Below, piece after piece: positions 1 through 7,390 of a DNA stretch of 46,622 bases. Source of the stretch: JAKFDK01 sp036676195. GTDB taxonomy: Bacteria; Bacillota; Sulfobacillia; Symbiobacteriales; ZC4RG38. The stretch is taken from positions 1 through 46,622 of the forward strand of contig JAKFDK010000025.1 in assembly GCA_036676195.1 (NCBI GenBank), written 5' to 3'. The position numbers and the translations under genes are program-made. Under the pieces are notes generated by a model that was not told the origin of the DNA, ran no database searches, and saw only the letters and a program-made list of their open reading frames with translations. Position 1 is the first letter of the stretch. Every line of letters begins with the position of its first letter.

Positions 1-262
1 CCGAGGTCGTGTTTGGCATGCACGTCATCCTGCCCCCGGGCAAGTGGGACATGCCCCGACCTGCTTTTCTTAGAGGATCAAAAAATCAAAGGGTAGTGAA
101 CGCAGAGGCGCGGAATGTGGGCTGCGCGGCCCCTTTGCCGGGTTTCTCACCCGAACGGAACTGGGCTGGGCCTATGAGGGCGAACTGAGCCCGGACTGGG
201 AGACTGATTCCGACACCCTGCACAGGGCGGCCCTGGAACTGGGGCAGACATGGGAAAGCGAA

Positions 263-1519
263 ATGTGCCCGCGCACCCACGCCATCACGGCGGAAATCGC
301 ACGCATGCGGCCGGAGGAACCACCACCGGCGGCGGCCGTCGCCCTGCTTGACCACCTGTGGGAACTAGTGAAGGAACAGTGGGTGATCCACTTCCGCACC
401 ATCATCCCCGCCCAGGTCGCCCTGGAAATCCTCCATGACCAGTACATGGAACTGATCGGCAGCGACGATCCCCTGGCACCCTACCGGCTGCTGGACGGCA
501 CGGAGACCGAGACCAATCAGGCCGATATGTTGCTCTGGCAGGTGGCCCAGCGGGCCAGGGAACTGGGTGTGCACCGGATCCTGCTGGAATGTCCGCCGAC
601 TCTGGCCCGGGAGCGCCTGCGGGAAACTATCCACGGGCGCCAGGTCCTGCACCAGCTCGATGACTACCTGCTCCGCTTCGGCGGCCGGTCCCGCTGGCAC
701 GAACTGTCGCTGCCACGCGAGGTCGAAGCGCCGGAAATAACCTTTGAAAGCCTGCGCCTGTTCCTGGAGCGCGGGGTGCCCCCCGCCATTCGGGTGGAAG
801 AGGGCCGGCGGCTGCAGGCCGAAGCACTGGCCCGCGCCCCGCAACTGGCCGAGGCACTGGCGGCAGCCACCGTGGGCTTTAAGCTCAAGGAAAACCATGT
901 GTATCACATCGACTACCCGGGGCTGCTGGCTGTAAAGGAGGTGCTGCTTGGCTTCGGGCGTCGCCTGTGTGCCGAGGGGCGTCTGGGCGCCGTCGAGGAG
1001 GTCTGGATGCTGACCCGGGCGGAACTGCGCGCTTGCCTGTTCGACGAACTGGGTGCGCCGCTGACCGACCTGGTGGCCAGGCGCCGGGCGGATATGGCCC
1101 GGGGGCTGGCCGAAGGGGTACGGCCCTACCTGGGTCAGCCACCGGCCGATGCCGAACGCCATGCCGTGAATGAAAAGTTCTACGGCCGCCAGGCTCAAGA
1201 GTCCGTCGGGCGCATGCTGAAAGGCACCGGGGTATCGGCCCGGATCGTGCGCGGCCCGGAAGACTGGCGCCGGGTGCAGGCGGGCGACGTATTGATCGCC
1301 ACCACCACCACCCCGGCCTGGACACCGCTCTTCCCCTCCCTGGCTGCCGTGGTCACGGAAACCGGCGGTATCCTCTGCCATGCTGCCATCGTTGCCCGTG
1401 AATATGGGCTGCCTGCCGTCGTGGGCGTGGAAAACGCCACCCAACGCATTCCGGACGGGACCACCGTAGCCGTCAATGGCTCTACAGGCGAGGTCGAGAT
1501 TCTCAGCCCCGAATCCTGA
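263..1519 (+). CDS. PEP-utilising phosphotransferase-type protein (swivel domain), N-terminus uncertain
   Basis: The C-terminal 100 residues form a phosphohistidine swivel domain of the PEP synthase/PPDK/rifampicin phosphotransferase superfamily. The motif TGGILCHAAIVAREYGLPAVVG carries the phosphate-accepting His near residue 373. The preceding helical region resembles the linker region of these enzymes. No ATP-grasp domain is present, so this is a partial protein or one subunit of a split enzyme. The frame stays open and protein-like back to about position 74, just after a TAG at 71-73, with no ATG/GTG/TTG there. The real gene may therefore begin upstream in another frame and carry a frameshift. 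The substrate cannot be told. A hairpin follows the stop. Confidence 0.75.
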   Translation: MCPRTHAITAEIARMRPEEPPPAAAVALLDHLWELVKEQWVIHFRTIIPAQVALEILHDQYMELIGSDDPLAPYRLLDGTETETNQADMLLWQVAQRARELGVHRILLECPPTLARERLRETIHGRQVLHQLDDYLLRFGGRSRWHELSLPREVEAPEITFESLRLFLERGVPPAIRVEEGRRLQAEALARAPQLAEALAAATVGFKLKENHVYHIDYPGLLAVKEVLLGFGRRLCAEGRLGAVEEVWMLTRAELRACLFDELGAPLTDLVARRRADMARGLAEGVRPYLGQPPADAERHAVNEKFYGRQAQESVGRMLKGTGVSARIVRGPEDWRRVQAGDVLIATTTTPAWTPLFPSLAAVVTETGGILCHAAIVAREYGLPAVVGVENATQRIPDGTTVAVNGSTGEVEILSPES

Positions 1520-1537
1520 GCACAACCATGAAAGCCA

Positions 1538-1573
1538 GCAGACCCCCTGGGGAAGAAAACCCAGGGGGTCTGC
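1538..1573. terminator. Convergent terminator hairpin
   Basis: A perfect 14-bp inverted repeat (arms 1538-1551 and 1560-1573, 8-nt A-rich loop) lies between the convergent genes ending at 1519 and 1588. There is no T-tract on either side, so intrinsic termination would be weak. Confidence 0.55.
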
Positions 1574-1587
1574 CCGACTGCGGCCGA

Positions 1588-2394
1588 TCAGGGCACGCAC
1601 GGCGGCGCCTCTTCCCGGGCCTCCAGGTCGAGCAGGTCGAGCCGCCGCTGCGGGTGATAACCGGCATAATCAACTCCCGCCCGGACTCGAGAGCGCTCCT
1701 CGCCACGGGCCACACAAAGTGCTTCCAGAATATCGCCAATGATGGTTTCGCCCACCTGCAGCCGGTGTGCGGCCGGCCGTGACCGGTGTTGCAGGTCAGC
1801 ATGCCCCAGCACCGCCGCCACCCCCACCCGCAGTCCGGCCGATACCGCCAGGGCCTGGGCCACCGGCGGTACGGCCAGTTCCCGCCAGGGTACGGTATCG
1901 AGGAAACGCCGGGAAACGGCGTGGGGACCGTGACAGGTGACCGCATCGCCCAATCCCGGCAGGCCCAGAGTGCGATTCAGTTCCAGCCGCAGGGCGGTCA
2001 CCCGGTGGGCCATGGAATCCGGTGTGCGGGCCGGCGGGCGCCGCACATAACACAGGGCCAGGTCAAAGCGGCCGCTGCGGATGCTGCTGATCAGCAGCCG
2101 CAGGGGGCCTTCCAGATCGCCAACCATGTCGCCGTCTACGAAGAGCACGCCATCGGCACCGGCCTGGATGGCGAGGCGCGCGCCCGCCGCCCGCGGCACG
2201 TCGAGCCCGAGCGCCTCACTGTAAAGGACCGGGCGCACCCGGCGGTCCGCCATACCCTGGATGTCGGTCAGGGTAGTATCGGTGCACCCGTTCACCACCG
2301 GAATCACCATTTCCACCGGCAGGCGCAACAGCCGGTGCAGCACCGGTCCAATGCGTCCGGCCTCGTCCCGGGCCGGCACAACCACGGCAAACAT
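1588..2394 (-). CDS. Family 2-like glycosyltransferase
   Basis: A 268-aa protein with a GT-A type nucleotide-sugar-binding fold. It starts with VVVPARDEA (residues 4-12), has NGCTD near 35 and a DGD motif at 87-89 in place of the usual DxD. The ATG at 2394 is chosen because AGGAGGTGG precedes it at good spacing; an in-frame ATG at 2433 lacks this. It has no membrane segment. It shares its plan (ARDEA, NGC, EALG-DV-RA-GA, DGD) with the divergent gene at 2577, so the two are paralogues. Donor and acceptor are unknown. Confidence 0.8.
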   Translation of the reverse strand: MFAVVVPARDEAGRIGPVLHRLLRLPVEMVIPVVNGCTDTTLTDIQGMADRRVRPVLYSEALGLDVPRAAGARLAIQAGADGVLFVDGDMVGDLEGPLRLLISSIRSGRFDLALCYVRRPPARTPDSMAHRVTALRLELNRTLGLPGLGDAVTCHGPHAVSRRFLDTVPWRELAVPPVAQALAVSAGLRVGVAAVLGHADLQHRSRPAAHRLQVGETIIGDILEALCVARGEERSRVRAGVDYAGYHPQRRLDLLDLEAREEAPPCVP

Positions 2395-2576
2395 GGGCAG
2401 CCACCTCCTCCTGCCTCCGGGTGTACTGCCCACACTTTATGAGTCCACCGGGCTGTCCTACGCCCGGCCGGGCAGAGGACCTGCCCGGCCGCGGGCCGCC
2501 ATCATTTAACAGTCAGCAGCCAGGCACAGGACAACCGGTAGCAGCGTAAAGTGGCCCCCCAGAGGAGGCGTTGCAT

Positions 2577-3305
2577 ATGCGAGTTGGCGCCGTGATCGCC
2601 GCACGGGACGAAGCACAGACATTGCCGGGGATTCTGCGCACCTTGCAGGCCCTTGGTGTGCAACCCATCACCGTTATTGCCAACGGCTGCCGGGATGAGA
2701 CTGTCCCGGTCGCCCGCGCCCACGGAGTCCGCGTCATGGAATACCCCGAAGCCCTGGGGTATGACGTGGGGCGGGCGGTCGGCGCTCAGGCCACCCCCGA
2801 CACTGCCGGGGTGATTTTTCTGGACGGGGACCTGGCCCTGGACCAGGGCGACCTGATCCCCTTCCTGCGGGCCGTCACCGGTGGGATCGACGTAGCCCTG
2901 AACCACCTGGACCCGTATATCCGGCCGGCCGCACTGCGGCATCCGGTGTTGGCGGGCAAGCGCTTTTTGAATGCTGCCCTGGGGCGCCCGGATCTGGGTC
3001 ACAGCACCCTCACGGCTGTGCCGCATGCCCTCAGCCGGCGGGCGCTGGACCTCCTGCGCCCGTCCAGCCTGATGGTCCCCACCGTCGCCCACGTGCGGGC
3101 CGTTCTGCACGGGCTGCGGGTCGAGGCCGTGCACGCAGTGGATGTCATTCAGCGCAACCCCCGGCGGCCCGGCACTGACGGCTGTTCCCGGCTCATTCTC
3201 GGCGACCAGTTGGAAGCCCTGCACGAGTTGTTGGCCAACCGCGGCCCCCGGGGGGGTTGTACCGATCTGGGCCGCCAGCGCCACCTCGTCCCCCCGGAAA
3301 TGTAA
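2577..3305 (+). CDS. Family 2-like glycosyltransferase (paralogue of the divergent gene)
   Basis: A 242-aa GT-A type protein with AARDEA at residues 8-13, NGCRDET near 36-42, EALGYDVGRAVGA near 58-70 and DGD at 83-85. The last is the probable metal/nucleotide-sugar site. The ATG at 2577 lies 8 nt after AGAGGAGG; an upstream TTG at 2571 is too close to that site. It is divergent from its paralogue, with 182 nt between them. Its function could be glycosylation of a cell-surface or spore polymer, but nothing in the sequence fixes the substrate. Confidence 0.8.
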   Translation: MRVGAVIAARDEAQTLPGILRTLQALGVQPITVIANGCRDETVPVARAHGVRVMEYPEALGYDVGRAVGAQATPDTAGVIFLDGDLALDQGDLIPFLRAVTGGIDVALNHLDPYIRPAALRHPVLAGKRFLNAALGRPDLGHSTLTAVPHALSRRALDLLRPSSLMVPTVAHVRAVLHGLRVEAVHAVDVIQRNPRRPGTDGCSRLILGDQLEALHELLANRGPRGGCTDLGRQRHLVPPEM

Positions 3306-3309
3306 CCTC

Positions 3310-3333
3310 GCTGTTTACCATTGGCAAACAGCA
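3310..3333 (+). terminator. Hairpin after the plus-strand glycosyltransferase
   Basis: A 7-bp inverted repeat GCTGTTT/AAACAGC lies just downstream of the stop at 3305. It has no T-run on the plus strand, so it may only protect the mRNA end. Confidence 0.35.
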
Positions 3334-3342
3334 GCCTGAATA

Positions 3343-3535
3343 AAAAAAAGCGCCCACCAGCGGCAGGCGCAGTCATGACGGGAATCGTGATGGGGGGAAC
3401 TCAGGCACAAAGTGCCCTCGCGACGGGGGGACCACCACGACCCGGGGTGGCCCCCAGACCGCCGCGCCGCATAACGGCCGAAGAACCTGTGCCACCTTAG
3501 CAGCAGTGTAACACAGATGTGACAGTGTTGTCCAT
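3343..3535 (-). ncRNA. Candidate structured RNA or long 3' UTR ending in an intrinsic terminator
   Basis: This 298-nt gap has no credible gene. Read on the minus strand it holds a long GC hairpin (3420-3463, GGGGGNCCACC pairing with GGTGGTCCCCC), then a small GGCAC-TTT-GTGCC hairpin near 3404-3416. It ends in a GCGCC/GGCGC hairpin (3351-3371) followed by eight U. It lies downstream of the XRE gene and may be its 3' UTR or a separate sRNA of about 190 nt. I found no convincing promoter and no match to the SRP RNA, tmRNA or RNase P cores I know. Confidence 0.35.
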
Positions 3536-3603
3536 AAGTACACTCTTAGACTTCGTCTTAATTTCATGAGTATTCCATTAAAAACACCTACAAGGGGTGC
3601 CCA

Positions 3604-4257
3604 TTACCCTGATTCCCGGGCGACCAGCAGGCTGCACACCAAATGCTGCAGGCTTTCAGGCCTGACCCCATTGCGGCAGGCCATAGCCAGAACACCGAAA
3701 TAGGCATCAGCTTCCGAGTGGGCCAGGACCTCCTGCAAGAGGTCCTGGGCGGGACCCAGATCACCGTGTAGGAACAGCCGCTCCGGCAACCCCGTTTCCC
3801 GGCTCAGGCCGCGCAGCAGCACCTCGTTCAGTTCGGCGCCCCCGGCGAGGAGTATCTCCAGTTCCGTGACACTGCAACGCAGGTGGAATGCCAGCCGTTC
3901 CGGCGCAAATTCCGGGTAGCCGCCGTCCACCAGCCATTGCAGCACTTGGCGCGCCCGCTTGCCCGGGTGGCTCAGTTCCCGGAAGGCCCGCAGATCGGCC
4001 GGGCGCAGTTGACTCATCTTCAGGCGTACCAACCGGGAGGCATCCGGCGGCGTCAGCCCGAGCAGGTAGTCCACCGAGACACCAAAATACCGGGCCAGCG
4101 TGATCAGGTGCTCGGCCTTGAGCCGGCCGAAATCCTTATGCTCACGCTCCAGCGCGCCCAGGTAGCTGTAATGGAGCCCCACCGCCCGTTCCAGTTCCCG
4201 CAGACTCTGGTTCCTGGCCTCACGCATCATGCGCAGCCGCTGTCCTGGCGTCAGCAA
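3604..4257 (-). CDS. XRE-family helix-turn-helix regulator
   Basis: 217 aa. Residues 5-65 form an XRE/Cro-type HTH (GQRLRMMREARNQSLRELE then VGLHYSYLGALE), ending in YFGVSVDYLLGL, typical of SinR/ImmA-associated regulators. The remaining 150 residues are helical and of unknown role, possibly ligand binding or dimerisation. The TTG start at 4257 is preferred: GGGGAGGCGGGGG precedes it and later starts would cut into the HTH. It is downstream of the ABC-F gene but separated by a terminator, so it is probably its own transcript. Targets are unknown. Confidence 0.8.
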   Translation of the reverse strand: MLTPGQRLRMMREARNQSLRELERAVGLHYSYLGALEREHKDFGRLKAEHLITLARYFGVSVDYLLGLTPPDASRLVRLKMSQLRPADLRAFRELSHPGKRARQVLQWLVDGGYPEFAPERLAFHLRCSVTELEILLAGGAELNEVLLRGLSRETGLPERLFLHGDLGPAQDLLQEVLAHSEADAYFGVLAMACRNGVRPESLQHLVCSLLVARESG

Positions 4258-4362
4258 ACCCCCGCCTCCCCGCCCCGGACACGATTCAGGCCATTTATCA
4301 CCAACCTATATCAAATGTAGCATGTCACTTGATGGATAACTAGCCCACTAAATGAATCATTG

Positions 4363-4387
4363 AAAAAACTCCGCTTGTCGCCGAAGG
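4363..4387 (-). terminator. Intrinsic terminator of the ABC-F gene
   Basis: On the minus strand a short CUUCG/CGGAG hairpin is followed by six U, a few bases beyond the ABC-F stop codon. Confidence 0.55.
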
Positions 4388-4394
4388 GCTGTCT

Positions 4395-6299
4395 TTACTG
4401 AGCAGCAGCTTCCCACTCGACATATAACCGTTCCAATTCCCGCTCCACCGCCTGGTACTCTGCCGTCAGTTCCCGGCCGCGGGGACCCCGGTAGGTTTCC
4501 GGATCGGCCAGCACCTGTTCCAGGTCGCGCTTGCGCTCCTCCAGGCGGGTGATGGTATCTTCCAGGCGGCGCAGTTCGGCCTGGACCTTGCGCTGCTCCT
4601 TGCCGCGAGCTCTTTCCTCGGCGCGCTGCGGTGCCATCCGCGGCGCGGCAGTCTCCGTGGGGCGGGCAGCCTCCACCGCCACCTGGGCCTGCTCTCTGGC
4701 CTGCCGGTAGTCGGAATAACCGCCCGGGTAAACCGCAATCTTACCCTGGTCGACCTCCCACACCTTTGTTGCCACCTGGTCAACAAAATAGCGGTCATGG
4801 CTCACAAAGAACAGCGTGCCCGGGAAGCTCAGCAGGGCTTCTTCGAGCACCTGCTTGGATTCCAGGTCCAGGTGGTTGGTCGGTTCATCGAGCAGGAGCA
4901 CGTTGGCGCCGCTCAGGACCAGTTTGCAAAGGGTGAGCCGATTGCGTTCACCGCCGGAAAGGGCCGCCACCGGGCGGTTCACCATGTCATCGCCCCGGAA
5001 CAGGAAGCGTGCCAACAGCGACCGGGCGGCGAAAATCGTCATGCCTGGAAGCCCCAGCAGTTCGTCCAGCACGGTGCCACGGCCGTCCAATTGGTTCAGT
5101 TCCTGGCTAAAGTAAGCCCGCTGCACGCCGACCCCCCACCAGTAGCTGCCGGCGGTGGGAGAGACCTCACCGTGGATGGTCCGCAGCAGGGTCGTTTTGC
5201 CCACCCCATTGGCCCCGAGCAGGGCTACCCGTTCGCCCCGGACCACCTCCAGGTTGACGCCGGTGAACAGCAACCGGTCCCCGTACGCTTTGGTCAGGCC
5301 GTCCAGTTTGAGCACATCTTCACCGCTCTGGATATCCTGCGCCAGGTGCAATTTCATGTTTTGCCGCTGCACCGGTCGGTCGGCGCCCTGCATCCGGCTT
5401 TCCAGCCGCTCCAGCTTCCGCTCGCGATCGTGGGCCTGGGTGGCGCGGTTGCCGGCTCCGTACTTGCGGATATAGGAGCGCAGTTTCTCCGCCTCGTCCT
5501 GCAGCCTGCCCCATTCTTCCGCCTGCTGGTGCAGCCGCTGCTCCCGGGCGGTCAGATAGTGGCTGTAGTTGCCATGGTACATGTGGACCGCGCCCCGCTC
5601 CAGCTCCAGCACGCGGCCCACCACGTGATCCAGAAAGTAGCGGTCATGAGAAACCACCAGGGCCGAGGCCCGGACCTGTTTCAGGTATCCTTCCAGCCAC
5701 TCCACAGCCGCCAAGTCCAGGTGGTTGGTCGGCTCGTCCAGCATCATCAGGTCGGGGGCGCTCAACAACAGTTTGGCCAGACCCACCCGCACCTTCTGCC
5801 CGCCGGACAGCACCCGAGTCGGCAAGCTCAGTTGTTCTTCCTGAAAACCCAGGCCAAACAGGACGGCCCGCACCCGGGTACCGGCTTCATACCCGCCGGC
5901 GACTTCATAGCGGACCGAGAGCCGTCCGTAATCAGCCATCAGCTCATCAAGGGCCGGACCCGGTGCTGTGCTGCCCATTTTTTCCTCCAGGCTGCGCAGT
6001 TGAACCTCCCAGCGCTTCAGGTGCCCAAAGGCGCTTTCGGCCTCTTCCAATACCGTCCGCTCCGGGACCAGATCGGGGTCCTGGGACAGGTAGGCCACCC
6101 GGGCCCCGGGGGCCACGGATACCCGCCCCTCTTCCAACTCCGTCAGACCGGCGATGCCTTTGAGCAGTGTGGTCTTTCCGGCTCCGTTCGGCCCGACCAG
6201 AGCCATGCGTTCCCCCTCGTTGATCAGGAACGAAACCCCGCTGAAGAGCTGTTCGTGGCCCACATATTTACCTACGTCCTGCAGCGTCAGGATCGCCAC
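4395..6299 (-). CDS. ABC-F family ATPase (ribosome-associated)
   Basis: 634 aa with two ABC ATPase domains and no membrane segments. Walker A GPNGAGKTT lies near residues 36-44 and a second, GANGVGKTT, in domain 2. Signatures LSGGQ and LSGGE and two copies of the LDEPTNHLDL Walker B region are present. A charged linker joins the domains, and a C-terminal coiled coil resembles Uup/YdiF-type proteins. ABC-F proteins act on the ribosomal E site in translation or antibiotic protection; which applies here is unclear. The GTG at 6299 is preferred because GGAGG lies 8 nt upstream; the ATG at 6314 overlaps that site. Confidence 0.88.
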   Translation of the reverse strand: MAILTLQDVGKYVGHEQLFSGVSFLINEGERMALVGPNGAGKTTLLKGIAGLTELEEGRVSVAPGARVAYLSQDPDLVPERTVLEEAESAFGHLKRWEVQLRSLEEKMGSTAPGPALDELMADYGRLSVRYEVAGGYEAGTRVRAVLFGLGFQEEQLSLPTRVLSGGQKVRVGLAKLLLSAPDLMMLDEPTNHLDLAAVEWLEGYLKQVRASALVVSHDRYFLDHVVGRVLELERGAVHMYHGNYSHYLTAREQRLHQQAEEWGRLQDEAEKLRSYIRKYGAGNRATQAHDRERKLERLESRMQGADRPVQRQNMKLHLAQDIQSGEDVLKLDGLTKAYGDRLLFTGVNLEVVRGERVALLGANGVGKTTLLRTIHGEVSPTAGSYWWGVGVQRAYFSQELNQLDGRGTVLDELLGLPGMTIFAARSLLARFLFRGDDMVNRPVAALSGGERNRLTLCKLVLSGANVLLLDEPTNHLDLESKQVLEEALLSFPGTLFFVSHDRYFVDQVATKVWEVDQGKIAVYPGGYSDYRQAREQAQVAVEAARPTETAAPRMAPQRAEERARGKEQRKVQAELRRLEDTITRLEERKRDLEQVLADPETYRGPRGRELTAEYQAVERELERLYVEWEAAAQ

Positions 6300-6424
6300 G
6301 CCATTCGCCTCCATCTATACATAAAAGGGCCGTGGCCACGCGTACGCGCCACGACCCGAAGCAGTACGCCGGTCAGGCGGCGCCCCGCGCTTGCGCGGGC
6401 AGCGCCCCCAATCGCCCGAATATC
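6300..6424 (-). promoter_or_regulatory. GC-rich structured leader of the ABC-F gene
   Basis: About 125 nt between the promoter and the start codon. It contains a GGCGC/GCGCC-rich hairpin near 6372-6400 and a CGTGGC/GCCACG hairpin near 6332-6355 followed by CCCUUUU, which looks like a weak terminator. A 12-codon ORF starting TTG (MGALPAQARGAA) overlaps the first hairpin. Attenuation is known for several ABC-F genes; here it is inference. Confidence 0.4.
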
Positions 6425-6430
6425 CCTTGT

Positions 6431-6460
6431 ATTTTACGGCAGGTCCCGAGGCTGTGTCAA
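6431..6460 (-). promoter_or_regulatory. Sigma-A promoter for the ABC-F gene
   Basis: Minus-strand TTGACA (6460-6455), 18-nt spacer, TAAAAT (6436-6431). It partly borders the 3' end of the neighbouring pseudogene. Confidence 0.65.
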
Positions 6461-6471
6461 ACACGCCACCG

Positions 6472-6712
6472 CTATACAGACAGCAGGCAGTCGGCCAGAC
6501 GCTCCGGGGCCGAAAAGAACGGCGAGTGGCTGGTGTTCAGAAAGAATACCTTTTCGCAGGGAAGCGCCGCATACATGCTCTTCTGGGAGGAGTGACTTGG
6601 CGCGGGCCACGTCCTCGTCCGGGCAGTCGGCGTAAAACGCCGGCTTGATGGCCTCGTCTTTCATGGTTGCGTAACCCTCTGCCTCGTTGATGATCAGGTT
6701 AGGCAAGACCAT
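6472..6712 (-). pseudogene. Decayed alpha/beta hydrolase (3' remnant)
   Basis: Two frames carry pieces of one alpha/beta-hydrolase (esterase-like) C-terminus. From the ATG at 6712 one frame reads INEAEGYATMKDEAIKP, then FYADCPDEDVARAKSLLPEE. A second frame then reads SMYAALPCEKVFFLNTSHSP, then FFSAPERLADCLLSV and a stop at 6472. SHSPFF contains the expected catalytic His region. The join suggests loss of roughly 35 codons plus a frameshift, and the first two thirds of the gene, with the nucleophile Ser, is absent. Sequence above 6712 turns abruptly AT-rich, which marks the deletion edge. The homology is from memory of the family. Confidence 0.65.
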
Positions 6713-6770
6713 GGCTTTTATAAGTAAATATGTCATACGGAGTATCTAAGAAAATATTGCAACTATATGA

Positions 6771-6799
6771 TTACAAAGTCTAAATATATCGATTATAAT
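6771..6799 (+). promoter_or_regulatory. Promoter of the radical SAM cluster
   Basis: TTACAA (6771-6776), 17-nt spacer, perfect TATAAT (6794-6799), in an AT-rich patch unlike the surrounding DNA. It lies 34 nt before the ATG at 6833. This rules out the ATG at 6767 as the start. Confidence 0.75.
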
Positions 6800-6832
6800 C
6801 TTATTGTTGGTCAGCGACAGTACTGGGGGGAT

Positions 6833-7300
6833 ATGAAGGTGGAATGTGCGGCTGAAGTGGTGGCCCGCAAGTACATTGCCGCCCTGAACAAAGGGGATAC
6901 GGAGCAAATCTTCGCCTTATTTGCCGACGATGCCGAAGTCGTCTATCCGGGCGGCGGCCAATTGGCCGGAACCCATGCCGGTAAGGAGGCGATCCGTAAG
7001 CTCTATAGCCCCAAGGCCAGCCAGTTGATCCGGGAGTTTGAAACTACCATCATCAACACGGTCAGCCGGGGCGGGATTGTGGCCATGGAATTTCAATCTC
7101 GCATTGTCGGCAACGAACAGTTTGCGGCCTTCAATACCTGCGGCTCCCTGTTCATGGACACCTGTAACGGCCAGATCCAGCGCCTTGCGATCTATCTGGC
7201 CCAACCCACCGCGATCCGCATCGGCGGGAAGGATCTGGCAGAGCAACTGTCCGTAGCCGACATGGGCATGCTGGCCGCCGTGGCCTGGGCAGTCGTCTGA
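6833..7300 (+). CDS. NTF2/SnoaL-like protein, first gene of the radical SAM cluster
   Basis: 155 aa. It has the cone-shaped NTF2-like fold signature: an N-terminal helix (AAEVVARKYIAALNKGDTEQ), then LFADDAEVVYPGG, then GKEAIRKLY. This family holds small-molecule isomerases and binding proteins as well as many uncharacterised members. The C-terminal tail after the beta sheet (from about residue 130) is hydrophobic. The ATG at 6833 is chosen because the promoter lies just upstream; GGGGGG precedes it closely. It is 90 nt upstream of radical SAM protein A and probably co-transcribed. Its role could be substrate carrier or enzyme. Confidence 0.7.
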   Translation: MKVECAAEVVARKYIAALNKGDTEQIFALFADDAEVVYPGGGQLAGTHAGKEAIRKLYSPKASQLIREFETTIINTVSRGGIVAMEFQSRIVGNEQFAAFNTCGSLFMDTCNGQIQRLAIYLAQPTAIRIGGKDLAEQLSVADMGMLAAVAWAVV

Positions 7301-7390
7301 TCTGATTGCTGTGCCGGGACGGGGGGCGCCTCTGCCACAAGCGCTGACCAACGGGGCGTCCCCGATCCCGTTCATCCGGAGGGTAGCAGT

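Noticed and set aside
3343..3535. 6S RNA, SRP RNA or T-box identity for the structured stretch
   Set aside because: I could not build the closed 6S rod with its central bubble, nor find the SRP GGAAGGAAGCA-type core or the GGGTGGNACC T-box core.
3373..3567. 64-codon minus-strand ORF
   Set aside because: It runs through the GC hairpins, has no ribosome binding site, and its sequence is low-complexity; the region is better read as structured RNA.
4797..6635. 612-codon plus-strand frame opposite the ABC-F gene
   Set aside because: Antisense shadow; the minus strand has all ABC-F motifs.
6767..6832. Longer N-terminus for the NTF2-like protein
   Set aside because: The ATG at 6767 lies upstream of the TTACAA/TATAAT promoter, so it cannot be in the transcript.
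6833..7300. NTF2-like protein as a RiPP precursor
   Set aside because: It has no leader-type Gly-Gly cleavage motif and no Cys-rich or repetitive core; a full folded domain makes this unlikely, though a binding role remains open.
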